Origin: Ovis canadensis
Taxonomy: Eukaryota > Chordata > Mammalia > Artiodactyla > Bovidae
NCBI RefSeq assembly: GCF_042477335.2
Contig: NC_091263.1
Coordinates: 68,690,501-68,754,500, forward strand
DNA: 64,000 nt
Reading direction: 5' to 3'
In this document: piece by piece, positions 1 through 11,355 of the stretch
How positions within the stretch are numbered: position 1 is the first letter of the stretch
How the letters are laid out: every line of letters starts with the position of its first letter
Notes under the pieces: model-generated
Database searches by the model: none
What the model saw: only the letters and a program-made list of their open reading frames with translations
Told to the model about the DNA's origin: nothing
Program-made: the position numbers and the translations under genes

Positions 1-185
1 AATCCTTTTCGAGTTGGCAGTAGTTTCACATAGTCCCCTGGAGCAGCAATAAAAGACTTGCAGATTATTATTACAGTGGCCAGAGCGCTTTGCACCTTTC
101 AGATTCCCTGCGCTGGAGACCACAAAAGCCACACTGCCTGCTTTTCCTTACTGCCTCCCTGAGATAACGTTTCTCCCTTTGTTTT

Positions 186-660
186 CTTTTGTTTCTTTTT
201 AATTTCTCTTCAGTTGGAGTATGATTGCTTTACCATGTTAGTTTCTGCATGCAACAGCGTGAATCAGCCATAGGTATACTTATATCCCCTCCCTCTTGAG
301 CCTCCCTCCCACCCCTCTAGGTCATCACAGAGCACGGAGCTGCGCCCCCTGTGCTCTACAGCAGCTTCCCACGAGCTATGTGTCTTGCACAACGTCTGTC
401 AATGCCCCTCTTTCAGTTCATCCACCTTCTCCTTCCCCCGCTGTGCCCGCCAGTCCATTCTCTGTGTCTGCACCTCTATCGTTGTTCAGTCACTCAGTCG
501 CGTCTGACTCTCTGCGACCCCATGGACTGCAGCACGTCAGGCCTTCCTGTCCCTCCCTCTCTATTCTGACGGCGTCTCTATTTGCTGTCCTGCACGTAGG
601 TTCATCAGTACCATTTTTTTAGATTCCATATATATGTGTTAATATACGATATTTGTTTTT
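186..660 (-). mobile_element. Ruminant L1 3'-end fragment split by an ART2A SINE
   Basis: AT-rich sequence typical of ruminant L1 3' ends in antisense: GGTATACTTATATCCCC and a CTAGGTCATCACAGAGCAC segment like that at about 36412-36430. At about 476-575 an ART2A/BovB-type tail (TTGTTCAGTCACTCAGTCG onward) interrupts it. The L1 resumes with GTTCATCAGTACC. It lies in the CDCP1 intron before exon 3. Confidence 0.65.
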
Positions 661-1600
661 CTCTTTCTCACTTACTCTGTAAGACAGATTCTAGTTAAAT
701 CCACCTCACTGAAAATTCTCCCTTTGTTTTAAAAAGGTTTAGGAAACAAAGTACATCAAAGGATTAGACATTAGCCTTAGGGGAAAAGATTCAACAGCAG
801 TGGTAATAACGTACCAGCAGTAAAGCCAGGAGGCAAGAAGATGACCTGGCCTCTGGGTTCCAGCCATTAAGGGCTTGTATACTCAGGGCATACTCCATCT
901 GCTGATGACTGCACCGATGGGAAACCAGTTTTAAAGGGTAAAGCTAGGCGCAATGCCTGAAAAATTACGAAATCATGACTTTCCGGATCAAGGAGGTAGA
1001 ACATCCCAAAGCACAAGCCCCACTGCAAAGGCCCCCTCTCTGGGGGGCTGAGAATGGAGCCACAAGCTGGACTCCACTAACTTAATCTGGAAAACAATGC
1101 TGGTTTCCCCTGCTCTTCAAAAGCAGTTCCTATGACACTTTTTTCACAAGCTGGAATGGTGTAAATCGAAGCAGCAATTACCACAGGACATATTTTGCTA
1201 ATGGAGGCACAAAGTAATTTGAAATAAAGCACAGATGCTCACAGATACAGTGCAGAGCTGTGACGGCTTGTTGCTGAGAGGCTGAGTCTCATTCCAGGGA
1301 GAGAGAGCAATGCCCACTCTTGAGGTATGCACTGCCTCTAATGGCTCCCTGCAAAATAAACAGCAGACGCTGTTCACGCTTTCCACCGTTTTTCATAAAA
1401 GTAAAAATTCTCTTTGGATTTATTTTGGTTCGTGGAAACATGTACTAATGTAAGTCTTTCATAAAAGTGAAGTGGTATAAAGCGAACTTGCAAAAAGTGG
1501 GGGAGACATGTAGTTAGGAGGTGACTTTGGTCTGGTCCACTGGAAGCAGAGCCTGACATGGGGATTCTTGTCTTTAAGTCTGTATCAAGAGAGTTTCCTT
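661..1600. other. CDCP1 intron, no recognised element
   Basis: Together with bases 1-185 this is unique-looking intronic DNA of moderate AT content. I recognise no exon (human exon 2 has no match), RNA gene or repeat. Confidence 0.5.
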
Positions 1601-1602
1601 GG

Positions 1603-1735
1603 GGGAGGAACTCTCCTAGCGGTCTAGTGGTTAAGGCTTCGCTTTCCGGTGCAGAGGGTACAGGTTTGAGCCCTGGTCGGAGAGCTAAGGTCCCACATGC
1701 CTCTCAGCAAAAAAAAAAAAAAAAAAAAAACCATA
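1603..1735 (+). mobile_element. CHR-type tRNA-Glu-derived SINE
   Basis: Starts with an AACTCTCCTAGCGGTCTAGT promoter-A-box-like region, contains GGTTTGAGCCCTGGTCGG (B-box-like) and ends in poly-A at about 1710-1730. This structure is shared by cetartiodactyl CHR SINEs. It is a retroposon, not a tRNA gene. Confidence 0.8.
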
Positions 1736-1987
1736 ACATAAAACAAGCAATATTGTAACAAATTCAATAAAGACTTAAAAAAAAAAAAGGTCAAAAAAAA
1801 AAAAAACCTCTTAAAAAAAAGGAGAGTTCCTGTCGGAAGAAACGTGTGAAGAAGTGAGGAAAACAGGATAAAATGAGTAAAGTGAGGGGTACTTGTGGTT
1901 TTAGCTGCAGGCTGAACTGGAGCTTGAGTGGCAATTGCTGGGCTGGGTCATGTGAAAAGGGGCAGAGGGTCAGGCTGGTGGTGACTG

Positions 1988-2181
1988 GGGCTTCCCCTGT
2001 GGCCCTGTGATAACGCACCTGCTAACGCAGGAAACACAAGTTCGATCCCTGGGTCGGGAAGATCCCCTGGAGGAGGGAATGGCAACCCACTCCAGTGTTC
2101 CTGTCTGGAGAATCCCATGCACAGGGGAGCCTGGTGAGCTGTGGTTCATAGGGTCACAGAGAGTCGGACACGACTGAAGAT
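1988..2181 (+). mobile_element. Bov-tA/BOV-A2 SINE
   Basis: GGGGCTTCCCCTGTGGCCC start, the CAAGTTCGATCCCTGGGTCG box, AATGGCAACCCACTCCAG core and an end with AGTCGGACACGACTGA. These are the standard blocks of ruminant BovB-derived tRNA-headed SINEs. Confidence 0.9.
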
Positions 2182-2422
2182 CTCTGGGCTGCCACCCTCT
2201 GCGGGGATGCGAGTCAGGGGGCAGGGAAATCTCTCAGGCTTTTCTGCCCCAAAGCAGTTCCCTCCAGCCAAGGCACTTCCCCAGAGAGGGACACACTCCT
2301 GAGCGATTGGCAGGCAGCATTCAGGTAGCCAGGAGATGGGAGGTGCAGCGGGGGCGCGGCGGGGGATGGTTCGGGGATGATTCAAGGGCATTGCATTTAT
2401 TGTGCACCTTACTTCTTACAGC

Positions 2423-2628
2423 AGGCTTCCCTGGTGGCTCAGGTGGTAAAGCGTCTGCCTGCAATGCAGGAGACCTGGGTTTGATCCCTGGGTTGGGAAG
2501 ATCCCCTGGAGAAGGAAATGGCAACCCACTCCAGTATTCTTGCCTGGAGAATCCCATGGACGGAGGAGCCTACAGTCCACAGGGTCACAAAGAGTCGGAC
2601 ACGACTGAGCGACTTCACTTTCACTTTA
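2423..2628 (+). mobile_element. Bov-tA/BOV-A2 SINE
   Basis: Near-consensus copy beginning GGCTTCCCTGGTGGCTCAGG and ending GTCGGACACGACTGAGCGAC. Its good preservation suggests a fairly recent insertion. Confidence 0.93.
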
Positions 2629-2682
2629 CTCCTATTATTTTTGTAGCCTTTATTTTAATTATTTTTTACCTTTCTCAAACAA

Positions 2683-2955
2683 TTATTTGTTTTTAATTGG
2701 AGAATGATTGCTCTGTAGTGCTGTGTTGGTTTCTGCCGGTTGTTGTTCAGTCGCTCAGCTGTGTATGGCTCTTTGCAACCCCATGGACTGTGGCGTGCCA
2801 GGCTGCATGCTGGGCATCCTTCCCTATCCTTTACCGACTCCCCGGATTTGCTCAAACTCATGTCCATTGAGTCAGTGATGCCATCCAACCATCTCATCTT
2901 CTGCCGCCCCCTTCTCCTCCTGCCCTCAATCTTTCCCAGTGTCAGGGTCTTATTT
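2683..2955 (-). mobile_element. L1 3' scrap followed by BovB/ART2A tail
   Basis: 2683-2738 resembles L1 3' sequence (GTGTTGGTTTCTGCC). From about 2739 the sequence is an antisense BovB 3' end (TTGTTCAGTCGCTCAGC, then CCATCCAACCATCTCATC). Both lie before CDCP1 exon 3. Confidence 0.8.
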
Positions 2956-3062
2956 TTTTCTGCTACACAACATGAATATTTCTACTATTACCAAATCAGC
3001 GCCACCTCAGACCATCAGGCGTTAGATCCCAAAGGTTGGGGACCCCTGCATTCCAGGGGCTG
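2956..3062. repeat. Possible ancient DNA-transposon end
   Basis: The segment with CAGACCATCAGGCGTTAGATC and GGTTGGGGACCCCTGC resembles the terminal part of an old mammalian transposon-derived repeat found genome-wide. I cannot name the family. It ends about 65 bp before CDCP1 exon 3. Confidence 0.4.
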
Positions 3063-3125
3063 AATAGGTGGGGCAGTGAGGGGCCCAGTAGCGTTTGTGA
3101 CCAGACCGTTTTGTGACTGTTTCAG

Positions 3126-3491
3126 ACTGCGTGTCAGGCCAGTGTCCCTTTGGCGAGGTTCATCTTCAGCCTTCCACGTCGGTGTTGCCCACACTCAACA
3201 GAACCTTCATCTGGGACATCAAAGCGAGCAAGAATGTCAGTCTCGAGCTGCAGTTCTCCCTGTCACGCCTGAGGCAGATTGGGCCGTTGGAGGACTGCCG
3301 GGATGGAGTCACTCACCGTATCAGTGGCCGCGTCGACGCCAGCACGATGGTCAAGATCGGAACCTTCTGCGGCAACGGCACTGTGTCCCGGATCAAGATG
3401 CAAGAGGGAGTGAACCTGGCTTTGGACCTGCCGTGGTTCCACAAGAGAAACGTCTCTGGCTTCAGCATCGCAAACCGCTCGTCGATAAAAC
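3126..3491 (+). CDS. CDCP1: CDCP1 exon 3, N-terminal ectodomain segment
   Basis: This exon encodes 122 residues (human about 98-219) of the extracellular region between the N terminus and the first annotated CUB domain. It is preceded by a TTTCAG acceptor and followed by a GTGAGC donor. It starts with two bases completing a split Asp codon and ends with one base of a split Arg codon, so it is a symmetric 1-1 exon. The peptide contains CPFGEV, LNRTFIWD, IGTFC and FSIANRSSIKR, all nearly identical to human. N-glycosylation sequons are visible at NRT, NVS, NGT, NVS and NRS. An ancient repeat ends only about 65 bp before the acceptor. Confidence 0.95.
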
Positions 3492-4272
3492 GTGAGCTTG
3501 CCCACCCCCGTCTCCCCAACTAGTGGTTGAGGTTGAAACCTACAAAATCAGCCTAGCTCTCAATCAGAAACAGTCTGATGGCGGCAGTTTTGTGATTCCA
3601 TATGACCCCTTAAAGCACATCCCACTCTTCTGTGAGCACGAGGGCCGCCTGGTGAGAGCCCACCCTTCTCTGTTACACAGACCAGGTGGCGACTCTGTCC
3701 TTTGTCCTTGGTATGTGAGACTTGTCTTCAAGAAGTAGAACGGGACTGGCTGCGCAGACCTACCACTCTGAGGCTCTGCTTCTCATGTCTTTGTCCTGTC
3801 TTCCGTCTCTTTAATATTTTCTCGAATTATATTGGTGGCGGTGTGCCAATGCTGGCTCACCGCAGCTCTGAGTGCCAATTGCTAAGTGTTTTGGAATTTC
3901 GTGAGCTGGTAGTAAACAGAGCAATAATTAAAACTCTATAAACTTATAACTAGATAAATTCGTTTAGGAGCAAAGGTAATACGAACTTGAAGCTCATCCC
4001 TGCTTAGTTACTGCAGTTTACTCTTCTCTGTGCTCTGAGGGTGGATATGCCGATTGGATCTGTACGGTAAAAATCCTATGTTATGGGAGAGGCTCTCCAT
4101 CACCTCCCACCTCCATCTTCATCCATCTCCTTTTGGCAGTTTGGAAACTGCAACAGTGGGAGTCTTTACACCAAGGAAGTGGGCAGACACTACAAATCAG
4201 GGCTTTATTGTTTTCCCCTGCTGGGCTGGTTATTAAACATTTACTCACACATGCTGATGTAGCCTCATTCTC

Positions 4273-4620
4273 AGTCTTGTTCAATCGCTTAGTTGTGTCC
4301 GACTCTTTGCGACTCCATGGACTGTAGCACACCAGGCTTCCCTATCCATCACTATCTCCCAGAGTTTGCTCAAACTCATGTCCATCGAGTGAGTGATGCC
4401 ATCCAACCATCTCATCCTCTTCTTTTCCTGCCCTCCATCTTTCCCAGCATCAGGGTCTTTTTCAATGAAAGGTGACCAAAGTACTGGAGCTTCAGCTTCA
4501 GCCTCAGTCCTCACAGTGAATCTTCAGGGTTGATTTCCTTTAAGACTAACTGGTTTGATCTCCTCTACCTTGAGTATAAACATGCCATATCCAGACCCAA
4601 TGCTCAGGATCTGAGACCTT
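4273..4620 (-). mobile_element. BovB LINE 3' end, antisense
   Basis: TTGTTCAATCGCTTAGTTG through CCATCGAGTGAGTGATGCC and CCTTTAAGACTAACTGGTTTG matches the 3' coding end of BovB. It is 5'-truncated and decayed, located about 100 bp before CDCP1 exon 4. Confidence 0.88.
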
Positions 4621-4720
4621 GCCCTTTCACCTCTTCTCTAACCGCGGTCCCTCCAGCCACGAATGACCAAGGCAGAGTGTAATCACCTCCTAGTCTCTCA
4701 TTTGGGTTCCACCCCCACAG

Positions 4721-5089
4721 GCCTCTGCATCATCGAGTCTGTGTTCGAGGGTGAGGGCTCGGCCACTCTGATGTCCGCCAACTACCCGGCCGGCTTCCCC
4801 GAGGACGAGCTCATGACGTGGCAGTTCGTCATCCCCGCGCCTCTGCGGGCCAGCGTCTCCTTCCTCCAGTTCAACGTCTCCAACTGCGTGAAGAAGGAGG
4901 AGCGAGTGGAGTACTACATTCCAGGCTCCACCACCAACCCCGAGGTGTTCAAGCTGGAGGACCAGCAGCCCGGGAACATGGCCGGGAACTTCAACCTCTC
5001 TCTGCAGGGCTGTGACCAGGATGCCCAGAATCCAGGCATCCTCCGGCTGCAGTTTCACGTTTCCGTCCAGCATCCGCAGAATGATAGCA
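4721..5089 (+). CDS. CDCP1: CDCP1 exon 4, first CUB domain
   Basis: This exon encodes 123 residues matching the first annotated CUB domain of human CDCP1 (about 220-342). The acceptor is CCCCCACAG and the donor GTAAGT, with phase 1 at both ends. Recognisable CUB features are the LCIIESVFEGEGSATL start, the SANYPAGFPEDE segment typical of the CUB N-terminal strand-turn, a conserved Cys in NVSNC, and GCDQD followed by ILRLQF. Sequons NVS, NLS and NDS are present. The domain lies outside the cell and contributes to the shed ectodomain. It is GC-rich compared with the flanking introns, as expected for a conserved exon. Confidence 0.96.
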
Positions 5090-5419
5090 GTAAGTGAGCC
5101 CCACCTTCCTTCCCCCTCCCTCCTCCTTTGTTCCTTCCTGGAATCTCTTGCCTGGGGCGAGATTCCTTCCTACTTCCCGTCTGTAAGTCAGTCACACTTG
5201 GACTCTGGACCCTGTAGGACTTTCAGGAAGTGCGTTGCTAGTGACACCAGGTCACTGGGTGAACGCGGAGCATACCTCCATTTCAGCGCAATAAGCTAAG
5301 ACGATCCTGCGTTCAGGGTGCTGAGTTGTTTTTAATGAAGACAGTGGAAGGTTACGCTCTAGAGCTGTGTCTTGACTGACCCTCCGGTAAATCAGGACAT
5401 CACCATCACTGTGAGCAGT

Positions 5420-5905
5420 GCTATTAACACTTTTATTGGCTGAATGCCCCATACCATGGACACATACTTTGCGTGCCAAGTCCTGCCCTAGGCACACCAC
5501 TCAGGTGGTCCCAACTAATCCTTATTGTAGTCTTGTAAGGGAGACAGGGGTTGCCTTCATTTGTTTCTTGAAATTGTTTGTGTGTTTTGACTGCGCGGGT
5601 CTTCGCCGCTGGGTTTCAGCGACTGGGAGCTGCCCTCCGTCGCGGTGCACGGGCTTCTCACTGTGAGGGCGTCTCTTGTTGCGGAGCGTAGGCTCCAGGT
5701 GCACGGGCTTCAGTGGTTGCACACGAGTAGTGACACACAAGCTCTTTCCGGAAGAGGGATCGAGCCTGTGTCCCTCGCATTGGCAGACGGGTTCTTACCT
5801 GCTTTACCTGCAGGCAAGTCCCAAGAGTTATCTTCATTTATTGATGACAAACCAGAAGGTTCGGGGAGCTTCTGACACTAGGCCAACATCACGCAGCTTG
5901 CCAGG
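5420..5905 (-). repeat. MIR split by a CHR-type SINE
   Basis: 5420-5555 and 5820-5905 together look like one antisense MIR, with the usual blocks for tissue-wide MIRs around CTTATTGTAGTCTTGTAAGG and ATTGATGACAAACC. Between them, 5556-5818 is an antisense CHR-type SINE (CGCTGGGTTTCAGCGACTGG to TGCTTTACCTGCAGG). TTCATTT occurs at both junctions, consistent with a target-site duplication. Confidence 0.6.
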
Positions 5906-7000
5906 AGCAGAGCACGCTCAGAACCTGCAGCCTGTGCTTCTGGACCACACAGAACCCCAGATTCTGTGACAGTGAGGTTGCGTATCATTCCACACACATT
6001 TACTGAGATGCCGTGAACCTCAAGAAGGGTTGTTAGGGCCAAAACTACAGCGAGGCGACGTGCCCAGGGCACAGCATTGGAGGAGGCCCCAGCTCTGACG
6101 AGTGCACTCTCACAGAGCCCCTACCCTTGGATCAGTACGAGGTCAGCCCCTGACAGCAAGCACTTCCATAATACTTGCTCCATGGGTTCCCTTGCCTCAC
6201 AGGAGGGGAGTGGTGTGGATATTGAGAAAAAGGTACAGGATGAGCCCCCGGGGCTCTTCCCGGGGGTTGTCTATGAGCTGGAGTTTGTGGGTTGTGACAG
6301 GGGGCCTTGAACCAGGACCTCTGTGACATGTGCTAAGGATGGATCCTGCCCACGGGCTGCTTCTCATCCTTATCTTTATCAGTATTTGCTTCGGGAAGTA
6401 GGCAGAAACAGGCAGAGAAAATAAGTGGGAGTGTGGACCAGCAGGCCTGGTAAATATCTGCCAAATGATCACACAGGATCCACTCCCAGATTTGGCCATC
6501 TGATGCCGTCTTGGGAGTGCCCGCTCAGCACCCACTTGGAGCCTGGCTCCTGGAGAAGCCTCAGTTCCATCATATCTTGGCCCAAGATTCCTTGTCATTC
6601 ACAAGAACCGTGTACAAGGCATAATGTTATATATACGTGTGTGAGTGTCCACTGATGACTCCACTGTCGTCAGTGTTAGCAGAATGTTGAAAACAGCCAT
6701 CGGAGGAATCAGGAATGGACTGAGTTTGAGTTGTAGAAGACGGAGGGATTTGTTTACCATCTCGGTCATAGTGAAGTGCTACTGATGAATTCTGTTTTCT
6801 GAAACATCAGCTGGGTTGAAAGCTACATTTGATCAAATTGTTAAGCATGCTATTACCAGCATCAAGAAGGATACAGCTTTAGTTTTGAGGTAAATAGTGG
6901 TTAATTGCAATTTAGATGTGTTTAGCAGCATCAAGGCTTTACATCAAGCAGGGTTTGCATTTTTCTCGACTACTGAGTGAACCTGGCTGGCAGAAGTATC
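5906..7000. other. CDCP1 intron 4, no recognised element
   Basis: Unique-looking intron DNA. The ORFs in it are short, lack conserved motifs and overlap on both strands. Confidence 0.5.
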
Positions 7001-7004
7001 TTTT

Positions 7005-7315
7005 TTATTTGATTGGATTATTTTTGATTGCGCTGGATCTTCATTGCTTTGGGCGGGCTTTCCTCTAGTTGCGGTGAGTGGGGGCTGCTCTTCGTTGCGG
7101 TGTGTGGGCTTCTCACTGTGGTGGCGTCTGTTTGGAGCACGGGCTGTAGGGCATGCAGGCCTCAGAGTTGCGGCTCCTGGGCCCTAGACACAGGCTTAGC
7201 AGTTGGGGCTCATGGATTTAGTTGCCCTGAGGTATGTGGGATCTTCCCAGACCCGGAATCACACCCGTGTCAACTCCGTAGGCAGATGAACTCTTACCCA
7301 CTGTACTATCAGGGG
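7005..7315 (-). mobile_element. CHR-type SINE, antisense, long form
   Basis: Contains TTCCTCTAGTTGCGGTGAGT, repeated CTTCTCACTGTGGTGGCG, and ends with a box-like GACCCGGAATCACACCCGTG and CTCTTACCCACTG. This is the long CHR-like structure seen several times in the window. It generates part of a 212-codon ORF that is not a gene. Confidence 0.75.
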
Positions 7316-7504
7316 TGTCCAGCAGAACTATCTTTAGAGATAACATTAGTCGAGGCTGGGTGCCCTGAGAGCTCTGAGTTTCTGGACATCTCCATCTTTG
7401 AAACCCAACATGGACCCTACATTTCAGGACATTGTGCAAGGCAGCCAGCCCTGTGCACTTACACGTCTGTCAGGTTCTATAAATATGTGTGGACAGCTTG
7501 TCTT

Positions 7505-7740
7505 GCAGGCAGCATAGCCTGGCAGTCAAGGGCACTCACTCTGGAGTTGGCCTCCGAGAAGTTAAAATCCTGGCTCCCCTACTCACTGTGTGAGCCCAGG
7601 CAAGTCACTTCACTCCTGTGTGACTCCGTTCATCTTCCAGTGGAGCTAATAGGCCTGCCCTCGTAGGGGTGCTGTGAAAATGCAGTGAGGTGGCACTGCC
7701 TGGCAGGTCGTAAGCACTGTCTGAATGTTATCCTGCCAGG
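7505..7740 (+). repeat. MIR SINE
   Basis: CTGGCTCCCCTACTCACTGT followed by GAGCCCAGGCAAGTCACTTC and a core with GTAGGGGTGCTGTGAAAATG is the classic MIR layout. Ancient, shared by mammals. Confidence 0.88.
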
Positions 7741-8502
7741 TGCCAGGTCAGGGAAGGGAGGTGGAGTTGAACAAGACACACACTTGTCCTTAGAGGTTAG
7801 CTGGCAATCCAGAAGGCAGACGAGATTTGTAGGATGCTGGTGGTCCCTTCCCAGAGGAGTTTCTTCTATTTTCTTTTCATGTCTTGTTGATTTTAATAAT
7901 TGCAGTCTTTGTGCCCTGTTGGTGTAACGTGTGGTCACCGTGTGGGTGGCCGTTTCTCCACAGGCTCCTCTGGGGCTGCAGCAGATCACTGTAGGGGCCC
8001 AGGACCCCCGGGACGATGTGCATCACTGGGCCGGGCGGAAGTCTTCAGGGCCAGGTCTCTTGGTTCGGCTCCAGCCAATTCTCTCTGTCATTTTCATGCC
8101 CTCTCGGCGTCAGCTGGTGGTAACAAATGCCGTTGGTCTTGTTTCTCACTTTCTTGCACAGATGATAAGAAGTTTCAGAGGAAATTTTGGCTGGCATCTC
8201 TACCCACTTGGCTGTCTTCCCCACCTTGGCACTGTCTCTGTGCTTGTATTGGCAGAGGGGTCATCATCTCCATCCTTCCCTGAGTGCTGGTGGTCAGCTA
8301 TACCCAGCTTGTGGCTGGCTGTTCGGTGCTAGGAGCTGGTTATTCCACGCTTGTGGTTGTTCTGTACCCACGGTTGGCCAGTTCATATCTGTGATAAACT
8401 CTTACAGATTGCCAATAACTTCAGCCATGCTGGAGCCTCCCATTGTGTCCACGCTGGGGTTTTTGATCTCCCGACATATACCTTCTCCTAGGCAATGAAG
8501 AG

Positions 8503-8742
8503 GGCCTCCCAGGTGGCGCAGTGGTAAAGAATCTGCCTCCCAATGCAGGAGACCCAAGAGACAGGAGTTTGATCCCTGGGTCAGGAAGATCACTGGGTCA
8601 GAAAGATCCCCTGCAGCAGGGCATGACAGCCCACTCCAGTATTCTTGCCTGGAGAATCCCATGGACAGAGCAGCCTGGCGGGCTACAGTCCACGGGATGG
8701 CAAAAGTCGGACATAACCGAAGTGACTTAGCACACTTGCGTG
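8503..8742 (+). mobile_element. Bov-tA SINE with small internal duplication
   Basis: GGGCCTCCCAGGTGGCGCAG to GTCGGACATAACCGAAGTG. The middle carries GATCCCTGGGTCAGGAAGATC followed by CACTGGGTCAGAAAGATCC, an about 20-bp tandem duplication of the B-box flank. Confidence 0.88.
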
Positions 8743-9047
8743 CTAACTTCGAAACAGCCAGATGGAAGAGAAGCATGGGTGTGTGGGAAGGAGGGCAGAG
8801 CTTCCAGGCCCTCTTCCCAAATCTCCACGTGTTCACCCACCTGGAAGCCCCCCAGAAGCAGTTTCAGGGGCATGTAACGGGGTTCAGAGCAGGGAGCGTG
8901 CCTCAGGCTTGAGGGGCAGGGTACCAAGAGGAGACTCGTGACAGAGCCTGGCCCTTCTCAAGCTGCCCAGGAGGCCCCAGACAGGATGTGCCCCTCATGG
9001 CCACAGGAAAGAAACACATATGTGCTGTTTAAGCTCTTTGCTTTTTT

Positions 9048-9175
9048 TAAATTTACTTGTTTTGGCTGCGCCTGGTGGCATGTGGAATCTTAATTTCCTG
9101 ACCAGGGCTTGAACCTACACCCTCTGCATTGAAAGCAGCGGGTCTTAACCATCAGACCGCTAGGGAAGTCCCTCT
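9048..9175 (-). mobile_element. CHR-type SINE, antisense
   Basis: TTGGCTGCGCCTGGTGGCAT through CTGACCAGGGCTTGAACC to CATCAGACCGCTAGGGAAG: the reverse of the CHR consensus order. Confidence 0.82.
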
Positions 9176-10150
9176 GCTCTTTCTTAATTTTGGGGATGAG
9201 AAAAGAGCTAGAGGTTGTGGGTGAGGGGGACTTCAAGAGCCTTGACTTTGCTTTGTCCCAGCAGAAGGAAGCAAATGCCCAGACCACCACACCAGGAGCC
9301 CCCATTAAAATGGTTTGCACTCATCACAAACCATGTCCTGATCATCCATCTAATCATCCATCTGTCCATGTCTGGGTCCTGCTAAAGACCCCATCAGGCA
9401 TCTTGTCTTATTCCTCCATCTTCCCACTCTCAGCAATAGCCAGCACATTCCAGGCCCTCCATAAACCCTGTTTCACAACTCTCAGGAGGCCCCTTTTTAT
9501 CCAAAGTGGTTCAAGACCCAGATGCATGCTCCAAAGGCACCGCGCCTCAGAAGGGGCAAGGGTGGCATACAGTGGCGGCACCAAGAGCGCGGCTGCAGGG
9601 AAGTTAGACACGGGCGAGAGAAGTAGAGCCAGAGCAGGGGCAGAGCTGGGAGACCTTCTCAGGCCACACGGGGCGGCTGTCACAGCCACCTTGCAAAGGC
9701 AGAGCCTCGGCAAGGGCAGAAGAGGCAGCTGTCAGAGGCACCCAGACCCTTATCACCCATCCATCCAGTAGGACCCAACTACAGTCGGCTCAGACTGCCA
9801 AAAAAAACCCCAACTTAATGAATGTGGGCAGCAGAAAGGTACTCCACTGAGCCTGACTGCCCCCCAAAGCCCTTTTCTCAACCTCTGTACTTTGCTGAAA
9901 ATATCAACTAGGCTCACACTAGACCCAGACAGCTCCTGCAGAGATTATCTTTCCACGGCTTGACCACAAGCATCCTGTGTCTTAAGACAGTAATGTACAA
10001 GCTGCCCCGGACTCGAGGAATGACTGATCTAGCCAGCTGTGACCAGATGTGTGAGCACAGATAGCCTACATTGCCCAAAACCTGCAGCTTAACCATGTCT
10101 GAGATTATCGGAGAGCTTGATTCACAATTAATCTCCACCAAGCACCAACT
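9176..10150. other. CDCP1 intron 4, no recognised element
   Basis: Mostly unique-looking DNA with a short imperfect CATCCATCTAATCATCC repeat at about 9342-9368. The 193-codon ORF in it has low-complexity composition and no recognisable domain. Confidence 0.45.
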
Positions 10151-10159
10151 CAACAGACA

Positions 10160-10255
10160 TGAATTTGAACAAACTCTGGGAGATAGTGAAGGACAGGGGA
10201 GCCTGGCAGGCTACAGTCCACGGGGTCACAAAGAGCTGGACACGACTGAGCAACT
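10160..10255 (+). mobile_element. BovB/ART2A 3' tail
   Basis: AAACTCTGGGAGATAGTGAA to ACACGACTGAGCAACTAA: the extreme 3' end of BovB, less than 100 bp. Confidence 0.8.
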
Positions 10256-10637
10256 AACATTTTCTACCTTCTGGAAGATACATTTACTTACTCTGAAAAT
10301 ACTAACAGACTAAGTGTATCTTCAAGTCCTGTGGGTTTCCAAGTTATCATGATTCAAATAAGGTAAAGGGACGTGAGTTTCCAGCATTGTATATCACATG
10401 CTTCCAGTGACCCATCTGGGTAAACACTGGTTGCGGAAGCAGTTACACTACTTCTTTTTCAGCTTTCATAACCACCAGAAGCCACCTGGCGCCCTTAACT
10501 AAATGTTGGCTTTGTTTTTATTTTTTGTTGGGTAACTCCTGCTCTAAAAATTCAAACATCACAGACAAAGCTAAAATCTCCTTGACAATCTGTATTGTCC
10601 CTACTTCCAGGCCCCCCTCCCAGGGTAACTGCAATTA

Positions 10638-10850
10638 TGTGTGTGCTTAGTTGCTCAGTCGTGTCCAACGCTTTGTGACCCCATGGAGTGTAGCCCGCCA
10701 GGCTCTTCTGTCCGTGGGATTCTCCAGGCAACAATACTGGCATGGGTTGCCATGTCCTCCTCCAGGGGATCTTCCAAGCTCAGGGATGGGACCCAGGTCT
10801 CCTGCATTGCAGACAGATTCTTTACCATCTGAGTCATCAGGGAGGCCCAT
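10638..10850 (-). mobile_element. Bov-tA SINE, antisense
   Basis: GTGTGCTTAGTTGCTCAGTC through CCATGGAGTGTAGCCCGCC to CATCTGAGTCATCAGGGAGG: reverse complement of the standard SINE. Confidence 0.9.
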
Positions 10851-11179
10851 AAACACAATTATGAGTTTGTTATATTTCTCGCCAAATGTTTTTCTCTTCA
10901 TTTAAATGTTAAATGCAAATGTATGTAAGTATGTACATGTAGAAACAGCTATTTCATTTTACATAGAGATTTTACAATCAAATAATGTCACAGTCTAAAT
11001 ATGGTTCTACAACTTGCTATTTTGCCTCATACTACATCTTTTTAACTGCTGTGTAATATTCCATTCATGCGTTTCATGGTCTGTTTAGCTATTCCAGTAT
11101 TATTCCACTGGTGTACAAATGTGGGCATATATCCCCATGGCTAGATTTATAGGGGTGAAGAGTTTTTATTTTTATACTA

Positions 11180-11355
11180 TACTTTTTTTTTGGCTGCGCC
11201 ACATGGTCTTAGCTGCGGTATGTGGGGTCTTTGCTGACACGTGCAGAATCCTTAGTTACAGCGTGTGGAATTTAGTTGCCTGACCAGGGATTGAACCCGG
11301 GCCCCCTGCATTAGGAGCCTGGAGTCTTAACCACTGGACCACCAGGGAAGTCCCA
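11180..11355 (-). mobile_element. CHR-type SINE, antisense
   Basis: Starts with oligo-T, then GGCTGCGCCACATGGTC, CTGACCAGGGATTGAACCCG and CTTAACCACTGGACCACCAG. Ends GGGAAGTCC. Confidence 0.87.

Noticed and set aside
1-3100. Search for CDCP1 exons 1 and 2
   Set aside because: No reading frame here resembles the N-terminal human protein; the window begins inside the intron before exon 3.
3523-3738. 71-codon ORF after CDCP1 exon 3 with protein-like composition
   Set aside because: No recognised domain, no splice-site support, and CDCP1 exon 4 joins exon 3 directly in phase.
7028-7666. 212-codon + strand ORF
   Set aside because: Built from an antisense CHR-type SINE joined to a MIR; no conserved domain.
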